Made by a program: the position numbers and the translations under genes. A stretch of 64,000 bases of DNA from SVTX01 sp045660325. Its GTDB lineage: Bacteria; Bacillota; Clostridia; Oscillospirales; CAG-272. Numbering within the stretch: the stretch's first letter is position 1; every line of letters starts with the position of its first letter. Under the pieces are notes generated by a model. The model was not told where the DNA came from. It worked only from the letters and a program-made list of their open reading frames with translations, and made no database searches. Positions 1 through 7,577 of this stretch are shown piece by piece. The stretch covers positions 1 through 64,000 of the forward strand of contig JAZRDO010000003.1 of NCBI GenBank assembly GCA_045660325.1, in the 5' to 3' direction.

Positions 1-1
1 C

Positions 2-77
2 TGGTCTAAGTGACAAGACTTGAACTTGCGGCCTCTACCACCCCAAGGTAGCGCTCTCCCAGCTGAGCTACACCTAG
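2..77 (-). tRNA. tRNA-Pro (anticodon GGG)
   Basis: Read on the minus strand this folds as a full cloverleaf. The 7-bp acceptor CTAGGTG pairs with CACTTAG (one G-U pair). The D-stem is GCTC/GAGC, the anticodon stem CTACC/GGTAG encloses the loop TTGGGGT, and the T-stem GCAAG/CTTGT encloses TTCAAGT. The anticodon is GGG, which reads proline codons CCC and CCU. The discriminator is A and the CCA end is encoded in the DNA. It lies at the very edge of the window, so neighbouring tRNAs may continue to the left. Confidence 0.95.
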
Positions 78-245
78 ATCATACGGGGTAAATGGACGGT
101 TTTTATTGTCTTCGTCCGACGACTTGAATATTATATCACAAGGGAATTGTTTTGTCAATACCTTTTTCTAAAAAATATTTAAAAAATTTCTTGTTTTATG
201 AGATGTTTTGTCGTGACTTAATTGTGGCTGTGTTTTCTTTTACTG

Positions 246-274
246 TTGACAATGTGGAAAAAATGGTATAGAAT
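246..274 (+). promoter_or_regulatory. Vegetative (sigma-A type) promoter for the nitroreductase gene
   Basis: TTGACA (246-251) and TAGAAT (269-274) are separated by 17 bases. This leaves a leader of about 90 bases before the ATG at 369. The leader contains only an unremarkable 18-codon frame. Confidence 0.7.
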
Positions 275-368
275 ATAAGAAGGACAGGTGTGGCGATATG
301 ATATGCTCTGATCTTGCGGGGCTTTTTGAAAAAACAATGAAAAATATTGAATAAAGAAGGAGAACAGT

Positions 369-881
369 ATGGACTTTTTGACACTTGCAAAGGAAAGATA
401 TTCGGTAAGAAAATTTGACGGCAGACCGCTTTCTGACACTGACGTTGAGAAGATTCTCGAGGCGGGTATTTCAGCACCCACCGCAAAGAATATTCAGCCC
501 CACAGAATTTACGTTGTTAAGAGCGAGGAGGGAATTCGCAAAATCAACGAATGCTCCCCCTGTATTTACGGCTCCAAGACGGTGTTTATTATTTGTTACG
601 ACAAGACTGAATGCTGGTGCGCGGGTGACGGCACGAGAAACAGCGGAGAGATCGACTCCACCATCGTTGCAACACAGATGATGCTTGAAGCGACCGATAT
701 AGGCGCGGGAACGACAATGCTTTTAAGATACGACAGAGCGATGCTGCGCGAGTGCTTTAAGCTTCCCGAAAACATTGTTGACGTATGCCTTCTGACCGCA
801 GGATATCCTGCAGAGGATGCCGAGCCGTCGCCGAGACACACGGAGAGAAAGGCTATTGATGAAATAGTAAAATTTATTTAA
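369..881 (+). CDS. Nitroreductase family protein (FMN-dependent)
   Basis: A 170-residue protein of the small nitroreductase family. Members bind FMN as dimers and use NAD(P)H to reduce nitroaromatics, quinones or similar acceptors; the physiological substrate cannot be read from the sequence. The N-terminus has the family pattern of a YSVRKFDGRPL segment (residues 11-21) followed by EAGISAPTAKNIQP, which forms the flavin-binding start of the fold. There is no signal peptide, so it acts in the cytoplasm. The start at 369 follows an AAGAAGGAG ribosome site. It is a single-gene unit, with its own promoter at 246-274 and a strong hairpin terminator immediately after the stop codon. Confidence 0.9.
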   Translation: MDFLTLAKERYSVRKFDGRPLSDTDVEKILEAGISAPTAKNIQPHRIYVVKSEEGIRKINECSPCIYGSKTVFIICYDKTECWCAGDGTRNSGEIDSTIVATQMMLEATDIGAGTTMLLRYDRAMLRECFKLPENIVDVCLLTAGYPAEDAEPSPRHTERKAIDEIVKFI

Positions 882-886
882 TTTTA

Positions 887-914
887 AAGGGTGTGAACGC
901 AAGTTCACACCCTT
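887..914. terminator. Bidirectional terminator
   Basis: A perfect 12-bp stem (AAGGGTGTGAAC / GTTCACACCCTT) with a GCAA loop lies between two convergent genes. A T-rich run follows on the plus side and an A/T-rich run on the other, so it can end both the nitroreductase and the SPFH gene. Confidence 0.85.
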
Positions 915-918
915 AGTT

Positions 919-1845
919 TTAGTTTGAGCTAACTTCCTTGGCGCTTGATACTAATCCTGCAAAAGATTGAATCTCGGAAGGAATGATTATCTTAGTTGCC
1001 TTACCGTCTGCAGCCTTTTCAAATGCCTCAAGTCGCTTGAGCGCTATAACCGCATCGCTGGGTGCGGATTCGTTTATCATCTTGATACCGTCCGCGGTAG
1101 CCTGCTGGAGCTTGAGTATTGCTTCCGCTTCACCCTCTGCTCTAAGCACTCGGGACTGCTTTTCGGCTTCTGCCTTAAGTATTTGTGACTGCTTTTCAGC
1201 TTCTGCATTAAGTATCATGGATTGTTTTTGACCTTCAGCTACGAGAATAGCGGAATTTTTTTCGCCCTCTGCACGAAGTATTGCTTCACGGCGTTCGCGT
1301 TCGGCCTTCATTTGCTTTTCCATAGCGTCCTGTATTTCTCGGGGCGGAATAATGTTTTTAAGCTCAACTCTGCTTACCTTGATGCCCCATGGGTCTGTTG
1401 CCTCGTCGAGGATGATTCTCATCTTGGAGTTGATGATGTCACGCGAGGTCAGTGTGTTGTCAAGCTCCATCTCACCGATAATGTTTCGAAGAGTGGTGGA
1501 CGTAAGATTTTCAATAGCTGTCATAGGAGTAGCGTGACCGTATGCATAAAGCTTGGGGTCGGTTATCTGGTAGAATACGACCGTGTCGATTTGCATTCTG
1601 ACGTTATCCTTTGTAATAACGGGCTGAGGAGGGAAGTCTGCAACCTGCTCCATCTTATTGATTCTCTTAGCGATTTTGTCAAAGAAGGGGATTTTGAAAT
1701 GAATGCCTGTGTTCCAGGTCGTGTGATATGCGCCGAGTCTTTCGATGACGTATGCACGTGCCTGAGGAACGATGTGAATGTTTGAGATTACTGCGGCGAT
1801 TGCTGCAATTGCAACGCCAATGATGAGATACCAGTACCAATCCAT
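919..1845 (-). CDS. SPFH/Band 7 (stomatin-like, QmcA-type) membrane protein
   Basis: A 308-residue prohibitin/stomatin-type protein. One N-terminal membrane segment (about residues 4-23) is followed by the SPFH domain (about 25-180), which contains the typical stretch RPQ-like APQARAYVIERLGAYH near the membrane. A long charged helical region (about 180-260) rich in the repeated unit AEAEKQSQILK is predicted to form a coiled coil. Family members assemble into large membrane-bound rings or microdomain scaffolds. The gene sits 29 bases downstream of an nfeD-like gene, and SPFH-NfeD pairs are a known functional unit in bacteria. The two are probably co-transcribed from the promoter at 2359-2387. 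Confidence 0.92.
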   Translation of the reverse strand: MDWYWYLIIGVAIAAIAAVISNIHIVPQARAYVIERLGAYHTTWNTGIHFKIPFFDKIAKRINKMEQVADFPPQPVITKDNVRMQIDTVVFYQITDPKLYAYGHATPMTAIENLTSTTLRNIIGEMELDNTLTSRDIINSKMRIILDEATDPWGIKVSRVELKNIIPPREIQDAMEKQMKAERERREAILRAEGEKNSAILVAEGQKQSMILNAEAEKQSQILKAEAEKQSRVLRAEGEAEAILKLQQATADGIKMINESAPSDAVIALKRLEAFEKAADGKATKIIIPSEIQSFAGLVSSAKEVSSN

Positions 1846-1874
1846 AATGTGTTTTCCTTTCTATATTTAGTTGT

Positions 1875-2321
1875 TTATTGATTTTCTTTTTTATCGCATA
1901 TAAGCTTAACACCGGATATTTTCTTAATTATTACGAATTCGCCGACGGACGCGCTTTCGGAGTCGTTACTCATGCGCGCAGTCCATATCTGACCGTTAAT
2001 TCTAACCGTGCCGGTTTCGTTAGCGTTTATAATATCTTCTTCAACTCGGGCTACCTTGCCTATCAAAAGATCGGTATCGGTCTTTTCTTTGCCGATGCTT
2101 TTTAGAATTTTTTTTCGAAATACTGTTTGTGCAAATATAAGGAGAATCCCTGAAAGTGTGATGAATACGACCCATTGTACCCAGGGCTTTATATCGAAAA
2201 ATGAGAGAATAAGAGAAGCGAGCGCGCCTGGCATAAACCATATTGAAACAAGTTCGGTGGTGGTTATTTCAACTATTATCGTTAACACGAATGCAACTGC
2301 CCAAAAAATAGACCAGAACAT
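1875..2321 (-). CDS. NfeD family protein
   Basis: A 148-residue membrane protein with about three hydrophobic segments in the first 70 residues and a soluble C-terminal OB-fold-like domain (about 85-145), in which LIGKVARVEEDI and GTVRINGQIWTAR are recognisable. This is the short NfeD type, without the N-terminal ClpP-like protease of long NfeD. NfeD partners stomatin-type SPFH proteins, and its gene is directly upstream of one here. The start is well supported by AAAGGAG seven bases before the ATG. Confidence 0.88.
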   Translation of the reverse strand: MFWSIFWAVAFVLTIIVEITTTELVSIWFMPGALASLILSFFDIKPWVQWVVFITLSGILLIFAQTVFRKKILKSIGKEKTDTDLLIGKVARVEEDIINANETGTVRINGQIWTARMSNDSESASVGEFVIIKKISGVKLICDKKENQ

Positions 2322-2358
2322 AAAATTCTCCTTTCAATAAATTAATACTACTACAATA

Positions 2359-2387
2359 ATTATAACATGTCATTATTAAATTGTCAA
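2359..2387 (-). promoter_or_regulatory. Vegetative promoter for nfeD-SPFH
   Basis: On the minus strand TTGACA (2387-2382) and TATAAT (2364-2359) are separated by exactly 17 bases, a full consensus match. It is divergent from the rarA promoter about 50 bases away. Confidence 0.85.
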
Positions 2388-2433
2388 GAAAAATGGCATA
2401 TCGGCAGAGCTTGAAGATTATTCGCTCTTTCTG

Positions 2434-2462
2434 TTGACAAACAGGCATAAAAATGATAAAAT
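2434..2462 (+). promoter_or_regulatory. Vegetative promoter for rarA
   Basis: TTGACA (2434-2439), 17 bases, TAAAAT (2457-2462), about 30 bases upstream of the gene start. Confidence 0.75.
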
Positions 2463-2496
2463 TAATCTATATGATTGTATTTAAATGGAGATAAAA

Positions 2497-3711
2497 ATGA
2501 GAAATGCACAGTTAGCCGACCTTCTTCGTCCAAAGCAAATGGACGATATAGTTGGTCAGACACATCTGTTTGGCGAGCGCGGAGTGATCCGTCGAATGCT
2601 CGCGGGTGGAAGAATTACGAATATGATATTTTTCGGGCCTCCCGGCACGGGTAAGACCACGGCCGCATCAATTATTGCCGAGATGTCGGGAATGGCATTC
2701 CATAAGCTTAACGCTACGAGCGCGTCAAGTGCGGATATCCGAGAGGTGCTTCAGTCCTCGTCGAATATTTTCGGCGCGAATGGAACGCTTCTTTACATCG
2801 ACGAGATACAGTACTTTAACCGCAAGCAGCAGCAAACGCTTCTTGAATATATAGAGGACGGACGCGTTACGCTGATCGCGTCTACTACCGAGAATCCTCA
2901 CATGTACGTATATAACGCGATCATTTCGCGATCCTCACTCTTTGAATTCAAGCCTGTAAAGCCGCAGGATTGCGCTAAGATGCTTTATCGCGCTCTTGAT
3001 TACTTAAACAAAGAAAACGGCACAGAGAAGGTTCTTGACGGCACTGTGGCGGAGAAAATAGCAAATCTTGCCTCGGGTGACGTTCGTCGATCCATCGGCT
3101 TGCTTGAAAACGCGTATTTTTCGGCTGACAATGAGATAACGTACGAGAATGCTCTTGAATTTTCCTACGGAAGCGGTAATTTCTCGGACGATACACATTA
3201 CGATATGCTCGGATGCCTGCAAAAATCAATCAGAGGCTCCGACCCCGATGCTGCGGCATTTTACGTTGCTAAAATGCTTAACAAGGGCGACATTATTTCT
3301 CTTTGTCGCAGACTCAAGGTTATCGCCGCGGAGGATGTAGGACTTGCTTATCCTCAGGCGCTGCCTATTGTTCATTCGTGCTGTCAGATGGCTCTTGAGC
3401 TTGGTATGCCCGAGGCGAGAATTCCTTTGGCGGATGCGGCGATCCTTCTTGCAACTGCACCTAAATCCAATACGGCTTATTTGGCGGTCAATGCTGCTAT
3501 GGAGGACGTTGAGGCAGGTCTTGGCGAGGATATCCCCGTGCATCTTCAGTCACCGCTTTTCAAGGGCTATAAATACCCGCACGATTACCCGAATAGATAC
3601 GTAAAGCAGCAGTATTTGCCTAATGATCTGAAGGGAAGAAAGTATTATAATTTCGGTGAAAATAAAACCGAACGCGCCGCGGAGGAATATTGGAAAAAAA
3701 TTAAAGAGTGA
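2497..3711 (+). CDS. rarA: Replication-associated recombination protein A (AAA+ ATPase RarA/MgsA)
   Basis: A AAA+ ATPase of about 404 residues related to clamp loaders; it acts at stalled or gapped replication forks. Walker A is GPPGTGKTT (near residue 50), Walker B LLYIDEIQYF (near 100), and the sensor region STTENPH is present. The C-terminal half matches the RarA lid and tetramerisation region and ends with the usual YPHDYPNRYVKQQYLP-like segment. I place the start at 2497 because GGAG at 2487-2490 lies six bases before it; an ATG four codons upstream (2485) would overlap that ribosome site. It is monocistronic, with tRNA-Thr and its own promoter following. Confidence 0.95.
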   Translation: MRNAQLADLLRPKQMDDIVGQTHLFGERGVIRRMLAGGRITNMIFFGPPGTGKTTAASIIAEMSGMAFHKLNATSASSADIREVLQSSSNIFGANGTLLYIDEIQYFNRKQQQTLLEYIEDGRVTLIASTTENPHMYVYNAIISRSSLFEFKPVKPQDCAKMLYRALDYLNKENGTEKVLDGTVAEKIANLASGDVRRSIGLLENAYFSADNEITYENALEFSYGSGNFSDDTHYDMLGCLQKSIRGSDPDAAAFYVAKMLNKGDIISLCRRLKVIAAEDVGLAYPQALPIVHSCCQMALELGMPEARIPLADAAILLATAPKSNTAYLAVNAAMEDVEAGLGEDIPVHLQSPLFKGYKYPHDYPNRYVKQQYLPNDLKGRKYYNFGENKTERAAEEYWKKIKE

Positions 3712-3735
3712 GAGATACTTTTGCTCTTTAAAGTA

Positions 3736-3764
3736 TTGACAATCAATTCTTTATGTGGTATAAT
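3736..3764 (+). promoter_or_regulatory. Promoter of tRNA-Thr
   Basis: TTGACA (3736-3741), 17 bases, TATAAT (3759-3764): a full consensus promoter placing the transcript start just before the leader hairpin at 3771. Confidence 0.88.
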
Positions 3765-3770
3765 TGCCAA

Positions 3771-3792
3771 TGTGGTTATGAAAATAACCACA
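3771..3792 (+). other. GNRA-capped hairpin in the tRNA-Thr leader
   Basis: TGTGGTTAT / ATAACCACA forms a perfect 9-bp stem with a GAAA tetraloop. It ends four bases before the first base of tRNA-Thr. The position suggests a 5' processing or protection element at the very start of the transcript; the function is inferred only. Confidence 0.7.
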
Positions 3793-3796
3793 TATT

Positions 3797-3872
3797 GCTG
3801 GTGTAGCACAGTCGGTAGTGCAGCTGATTCGTAATCAGCAGGTCGTGTGTTCGAGTCACATCACCAGCTCCA
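3797..3872 (+). tRNA. tRNA-Thr (anticodon CGT)
   Basis: The acceptor GCTGGTG pairs perfectly with CACCAGC. The D-stem is GCAC/GTGC, the anticodon stem GCTGA/TCAGC encloses the loop TTCGTAA, and the T-stem GTGTG/CACAT encloses TTCGAGT. The anticodon CGT reads ACG. CCA is encoded. The last nine bases also form the start of a 26-bp inverted repeat with the downstream DNA, which is unusual. Confidence 0.95.
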
Positions 3873-3919
3873 ATACAAAGGGGTGGAAGGGAACTTCCAC
3901 CCCTTTGTATTGGAGCTGG
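3864..3919 (+). repeat. 26-bp perfect inverted repeat overlapping the tRNA-Thr 3' end
   Basis: Positions 3864-3889 are the exact reverse complement of 3894-3919, with a GGAA (GNRA-type) loop. The first nine bases are the tRNA 3' acceptor strand plus CCA. No T-run follows the stem (the next bases are CGTACTAACG), so it does not look like a classical terminator. In the RNA this hairpin would compete with the tRNA acceptor stem. Confidence 0.85.
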
Positions 3920-3920
3920 C

Positions 3921-4190
3921 GTACTAACGTACGATGAACACCTCGGATGCCCGGCATCCGACATGTTTGCGGTTTGATTATTTGGATTAAAGACACACCT
4001 TGCCGCAAACCTGTGTTCGAGTCACATTACAATTTTGCACGAAGAACACCTTGAGTGCGAAGCACTCGATAGTTTGCGGTTATATTACTTAGGTAAAAAA
4101 TAAGCCTTACCGCAAACCTGTGTTCGAGTCACATTTTATACTAACGTACGATGAACACCTCGGATGCTCGGCATCCGACACATTTACAGT
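3921..4190 (+). repeat. Hairpin array with T-arm copies behind tRNA-Thr
   Basis: Two related units and a partial third. Unit A (3921-4027) holds a GTAC-TAAC-GTAC hairpin, a stem CGGATGC/GCATCCG (3944-3960), a longer-range stem GTTTGCGG (3965-3972) / CCGCAAAC (4003-4010), then a copy of the tRNA T-arm TGTGTTCGAGTCACAT (4012-4027). Unit B (4037-4134) holds a stem of different sequence, TTGAGTGC/GCACTCGA (4051-4069), the same GTTTGCGG/CCGCAAAC stem (4072-4117) and the same T-arm copy (4119-4134). Unit C (4139-4180) repeats the start of A almost exactly, without stem 3 or the T-arm. The original T-arm is at 3846-3861. No coding frame of note is present. Confidence 0.75.
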
Positions 4191-4220
4191 TTTGTATTTG
4201 TGGCTACATAATTATATAAA

Positions 4221-4244
4221 AAAGGTCGGATTACTCCGACCTTT
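4221..4244. terminator. Bidirectional terminator after the tRNA-Thr array and the kinase gene
   Basis: A 10-bp perfect stem AAAGGTCGGA / TCCGACCTTT with a TTAC loop. On the minus strand a run of T follows, ending the kinase gene that stops at 4250. On the plus strand it is the first terminator-like hairpin with a T-rich tail after tRNA-Thr. Confidence 0.8.
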
Positions 4245-4249
4245 ATATT

Positions 4250-5068
4250 TTACATTAAAGTCTTCAAAACCTTCTCAAAATGCACGCCGTATGTTATGGG
4301 ACGCTCATCGTCGAGCGTGGCTTTGATAGCCTCACAGACGAAATCTGCGGCCTTCTTGGTTGCGTTGTAAAGGCTTTCGCCGCGAATAAGCGAGCCGAAG
4401 CACACGGATGCGAAAATGTCGCCTGTGCCGTGGAATTTCTGCTTGATCTCGTCGTTGAAATAAGAGAAGAATTCACCGCACTCGGAGTCGTATCCATAGC
4501 AACCGAGCTTTTCGTTGTCAAAGCATATACCCGTGATAACCACTTTCTTTGCGCCGAGAGAGGCAAGACCTAAAAGAAGCTCCTTGATATATTCCTCGTC
4601 GTAGCCGCTTGCCTTGTATTCCTTGCCAAGCATGAAGCAAGCCTCGGTAAGATTGGGGATCGCTACGTCGGCAACTGCGCACAGACGAGCCATCTCAAGA
4701 GGGAACTCGGGAGAGAAGCCCGCGTAAAGCTTGCCGTTATCAGCCATTGCGGGGTCAACGAGCTTGAGCTTGCCCTCGCCAAATGTACGGTAAAGCTCAA
4801 TAACAAGATCGATCTGTCTTACAGAGCCGAGGTAACCTGAGTAAAGACCGTCAAAGTCGATATCCTGTTCCTGCCAGCAAGCAGAAATAGGGGATATTTC
4901 ATCCGTCAGATCGCAAAAAGTAAATTTATTGAATGCAGTATGATTTGATAAAACAGCAGTAGGGAGAACGCCCGCCTCGACGCCCATAGCCGAGATAACG
5001 GGGAGGGCCACTGTAAGAGAGCATTTACCAACGCAGGAAATGTCCTGTATAGTCAAAATTCTTTTCAT
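4250..5068 (-). CDS. pdxY: Pyridoxal/pyridoxamine kinase (PfkB-like fold)
   Basis: A vitamin B6 salvage kinase of about 272 residues that phosphorylates pyridoxal or pyridoxamine with ATP. Near the N-terminus IQDISCVGKCSLTVALPV and LPTAVLSNHT match the substrate side of the family. VDPAMADNGKLY and PNLTEA lie mid-protein. FHGTGDIFAS near residue 225 carries the anion-hole GTGD motif with the catalytic Asp. The ATG at 5068 is chosen because GGAGG lies about nine bases upstream; a longer frame to 5104 has no ribosome site. The gene is single, with a promoter at 5110-5137 and the terminator at 4221-4244. Thiamine-pathway hydroxymethylpyrimidine kinase is the main alternative, but the N-terminal motifs favour B6. 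Confidence 0.85.
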   Translation of the reverse strand: MKRILTIQDISCVGKCSLTVALPVISAMGVEAGVLPTAVLSNHTAFNKFTFCDLTDEISPISACWQEQDIDFDGLYSGYLGSVRQIDLVIELYRTFGEGKLKLVDPAMADNGKLYAGFSPEFPLEMARLCAVADVAIPNLTEACFMLGKEYKASGYDEEYIKELLLGLASLGAKKVVITGICFDNEKLGCYGYDSECGEFFSYFNDEIKQKFHGTGDIFASVCFGSLIRGESLYNATKKAADFVCEAIKATLDDERPITYGVHFEKVLKTLM

Positions 5069-5109
5069 AATATATCCTCCAACTTTAAATGAACATAAAA
5101 TCACTAAAT

Positions 5110-5137
5110 ATTATAGTACAAAACATTCTAAAATCAA
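5110..5137 (-). promoter_or_regulatory. Probable promoter of the B6 kinase gene
   Basis: On the minus strand TTGATT (5137-5132), 16 bases, TATAAT (5115-5110). The -10 box is perfect and the -35 box matches 4 of 6. Confidence 0.6.
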
Positions 5138-5190
5138 TGTATAAATTGTAACATTTCTTGATTTTTCAACAAATTTGTGTTAAAATTGTA

Positions 5191-5219
5191 TTTACAAATA
5201 CAAACAATTGTGTTATAAT
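5191..5219 (+). promoter_or_regulatory. Promoter of nrdR
   Basis: TTTACA (5191-5196), 17 bases, TATAAT (5214-5219). The region is very A/T-rich. I found no convincing pair of NrdR boxes around it. Confidence 0.7.
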
Positions 5220-5258
5220 AGTTATATTGATACAATATATTGATTGGAGAGCTTATAT

Positions 5259-5708
5259 ATGAAATGTCCTTCCTGTGGATTTGGTGAAAGCAAGGTTACA
5301 GATTCCAGACCCGTAAACGACGGTGCGAGCATAAGACGCAGACGTGAGTGCTTGAGCTGTCAGAAGCGCTTTACCACCTTTGAGGTGCTTGAATCCGTGC
5401 AGATAATCGTTATCAAGAAGAACGGGGAAAAGGAGCTTTTCGATAGAACAAAGCTATTGGGCGGACTTTTGAAGGCTACGCAGAAGCGTCCCGTAAACGC
5501 CGAGGAGATCGCGTTTGAGATTGAAAACGAGCTTCAGAATGCACTCAAAAATGAGATTACAACAGCCGAGATCGGCGAGATGGTTATGAATAAGCTTCGC
5601 GCAAGAGATAAGGTTGCATACGTAAGATTTGCTTCGGTTTATCGTGAATTTACCGACGTTAATAATTTCTTTGATGAGCTTATGGAGCTTCGTGACGAGA
5701 CAAGATAA
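5259..5708 (+). CDS. nrdR: Transcriptional repressor NrdR
   Basis: A 149-residue ATP-cone regulator of ribonucleotide reductase genes. The N-terminal zinc ribbon MKCPSCG...CLSCQKRF (four Cys, residues 3-34) binds the NrdR boxes. The ATP-cone (about 45-135) contains VIKKNGEKELFDRTKLLGG and senses ATP/dATP. The start at 5259 puts the first CxxC in the standard place and follows a TTGGAGAG ribosome site; five extra codons upstream are not expected. The gene is alone here, with no ribonucleotide reductase gene in the window. Confidence 0.96.
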   Translation: MKCPSCGFGESKVTDSRPVNDGASIRRRRECLSCQKRFTTFEVLESVQIIVIKKNGEKELFDRTKLLGGLLKATQKRPVNAEEIAFEIENELQNALKNEITTAEIGEMVMNKLRARDKVAYVRFASVYREFTDVNNFFDELMELRDETR

Positions 5709-5720
5709 TATTTATATTGT

Positions 5721-5752
5721 GGCAGAGTCGTAATTCGGCCCTGCCTCTTTTT
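5721..5752 (+). terminator. Terminator of nrdR
   Basis: GGCAGAGTCG / CGGCCCTGCC forms a 10-bp stem with one mismatch and a TAATT loop, followed by TCTTTTT. Confidence 0.8.
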
Positions 5753-5916
5753 ATGTCGTATTTTATTAACAAATAATAGAAAAATAAACAAAATGTGGAA
5801 AAATGTCGCACGAAATATCGCATTTTTTTTCAAAAAACAAGTGGACATCTGTTAGTATGGGGAACATCAAGGCAAATACTTTTTTATAAAATCAATTCAA
5901 ATAATGGAGAAAATAA

Positions 5917-7368
5917 ATGAGAAAGCTTTCTTCATCTTACGAAAAAAATATCGAGTATTTCGATATAGCTCTTCGCGTAAATGAAAATTTTGACATTATA
6001 AAAAAGGTTCTTAAGATCGGTCAAGACGAGATGACTCTCTATTATATTGACGGTCTTATCAAGGACGCGGAGCTTAGTAAGCTTTTGACTCACTTTTTGT
6101 CCTTGAAATCCTTGCTTCCTCAAAACGCCGAGAGCAACAAATCTCCCGCACAGATTTTTTGTGAGGCGAATCTTCCGTACGTTGAGGCGGATGCTACGGA
6201 CAATATCGACACCCTTTTGCAGATGATAATGTCGGGAGCGACGGTTGCTCTCGGCTCGGTTTTTGGCGCGAGCGCGATAGTAATCGATGCGCGCACCTAT
6301 CCCGCAAGGCAGACGGGAGAGCCTGAGGGAGATAAGGTTATGAGGGGCTCCCGCGACGGATTTGTTGAAACCCTCATTTTCAACACCGCGCTGATACGTC
6401 GGCGCATAAGAAATCCCGATCTTACAATGAAATATCTTACCGTAGGCGAGAGCTCGAAAACGGATATAGTTTTGTGCTACATGGAGGGCAGGGTGGATAA
6501 AAAGTATCTCAAGGCTCTTACTGAAAAGCTGGAAAATATAAAGACGGATTCCCTGACGCTTGGGCACGAGTCTTTGGCGGAGTGTTTAATAAGAAAGAAA
6601 TGGTACAATCCTTTCCCGAAGATAAGATATACCGAGCGACCCGATTCCGCCGCCGCGCAGATACTCGAGGGAAGCATTATTCTTATATGCGACAATTCCC
6701 CCGAGGCAATGGTCTTGCCAACCTCGGTGTTTGATTTTATGCAGGAGACCAATGATTTTTATTTTTCGCCGCTTACGGGAACGTATATACGACTTTTGAG
6801 GCATTTCGTTTTTTGGCTGACGCTCTTCTTGATTCCGTTGTGGCTTTTGCTTGTCAATAATCCCGAGGTCGTCCCCGCGTGGCTTGAATTCGTTCTGCCA
6901 AAGGAGCAGGGAAGGATCCCGATCGTCGCGCAGATACTATTGGCGGAATTTATTATTGACGGATTGAAGATGGCGTCGCTCAATACGCCCAATATGCTCT
7001 CAAATTCGTTATCCGTCGTGGGAGGGCTTATACTTGGCGATTTTGCGGTCAGTATAGGATGGCTCATTCCCGAGGTCATACTGTATATGGCGTTTGTGGC
7101 GATCGCGAATTTTACGCAACGAAGCTACGAATTGGGATATGCATTTAAATTTTTGAGGATTTTGCTTACGGTCTTAACCGCGCTGTTTGATTTTTGGGGC
7201 TTTATGGCAGGAAGCGTTTTGATAATCGTTTTACTTGCCACAAATCAAACGGTATGTCGGGGAAGAAGCTATCTTTATCCCTTAATACCCTTCAATGCTC
7301 GCGCGCTTCTTTCTTTGTTTGTTAGGGTCAAGAAGCCCGACGTTGACAAGGGGAGTGAAGGTAAATAA
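5917..7368 (+). CDS. spoVAF: Spore germination GerA-family protein, SpoVAF type
   Basis: A 483-residue protein of the GerA/SpoVAF family, located in the inner membrane of the spore. The soluble N-terminal half (residues 1-285) carries the family signatures RTYPARQTGEPE and EVMRGSRDGFVETL-like (here KVMRGSRDGFVETL). The C-terminal half (about 290-460) has four to five membrane segments. The absence of linked gerAB/gerAC genes and the match over RPDSAAAQILEG favour SpoVAF over a nutrient receptor A subunit. SpoVAF normally sits at the end of a spoVA operon and supports germinant signalling; here it stands alone, between nrdR and rsmH. Expression by sigma-G is expected from the family, but I could not identify a convincing promoter in 5760-5916. 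Confidence 0.88.
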   Translation: MRKLSSSYEKNIEYFDIALRVNENFDIIKKVLKIGQDEMTLYYIDGLIKDAELSKLLTHFLSLKSLLPQNAESNKSPAQIFCEANLPYVEADATDNIDTLLQMIMSGATVALGSVFGASAIVIDARTYPARQTGEPEGDKVMRGSRDGFVETLIFNTALIRRRIRNPDLTMKYLTVGESSKTDIVLCYMEGRVDKKYLKALTEKLENIKTDSLTLGHESLAECLIRKKWYNPFPKIRYTERPDSAAAQILEGSIILICDNSPEAMVLPTSVFDFMQETNDFYFSPLTGTYIRLLRHFVFWLTLFLIPLWLLLVNNPEVVPAWLEFVLPKEQGRIPIVAQILLAEFIIDGLKMASLNTPNMLSNSLSVVGGLILGDFAVSIGWLIPEVILYMAFVAIANFTQRSYELGYAFKFLRILLTVLTALFDFWGFMAGSVLIIVLLATNQTVCRGRSYLYPLIPFNARALLSLFVRVKKPDVDKGSEGK

Positions 7369-7383
7369 AAGCACACTAAAATA

Positions 7384-7417
7384 CTGCCGTGGGGTTATTT
7401 CTCGCGGCGGTTTTTTT
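7384..7417 (+). terminator. Terminator of spoVAF
   Basis: CTGCCGTGGG pairs with CTCGCGGCGG as a 10-bp stem (some G-T pairs), followed by TTTTTTTG. Confidence 0.75.
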
Positions 7418-7450
7418 GTTTATTTAGCGAAAAAAGAAAAATTACAGTAA

Positions 7451-7508
7451 TTTCCATTTTAAGCCCGATAAAGTTCTATTTTACGGTAAATTTTGGTTAA
7501 AATGGAAA
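7451..7508. repeat. 12-bp inverted repeat upstream of rsmH
   Basis: TTTCCATTTTAA (7451-7462) and TTAAAATGGAAA (7497-7508) are perfect inverted copies with 34 bases between them, about 70 bases upstream of the rsmH promoter. No T-run follows. It could be an operator or a weak structure; nothing else is recognisable in this A/T-rich stretch. Confidence 0.5.
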
Positions 7509-7577
7509 GGCTTGAATTAATTTATCAAAAAAGCTTAAAAAAACTGAACGAAATTTTATTTTTGATAAAAATCTCCC

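Noticed and set aside
298..354. An 18-codon frame in the nitroreductase leader as a possible leader peptide
   Set aside because: No runs of a regulatory codon and no attenuator hairpin between it and the gene.
4012..4134. T-arm copies read as two further tRNA genes
   Set aside because: No acceptor, D or anticodon arms surround them; only the T-arm is present.
3846..4134. T-arm copies as attachment sites left by integrated elements
   Set aside because: No integrase or element lies between them, and the repeats exclude the acceptor end normally included in tRNA attachment sites. Not fully excluded.
5140..5258. NrdR boxes autoregulating nrdR
   Set aside because: Only short A/T-rich partial matches (for example CAATTGTGT) are seen; no spaced pair.
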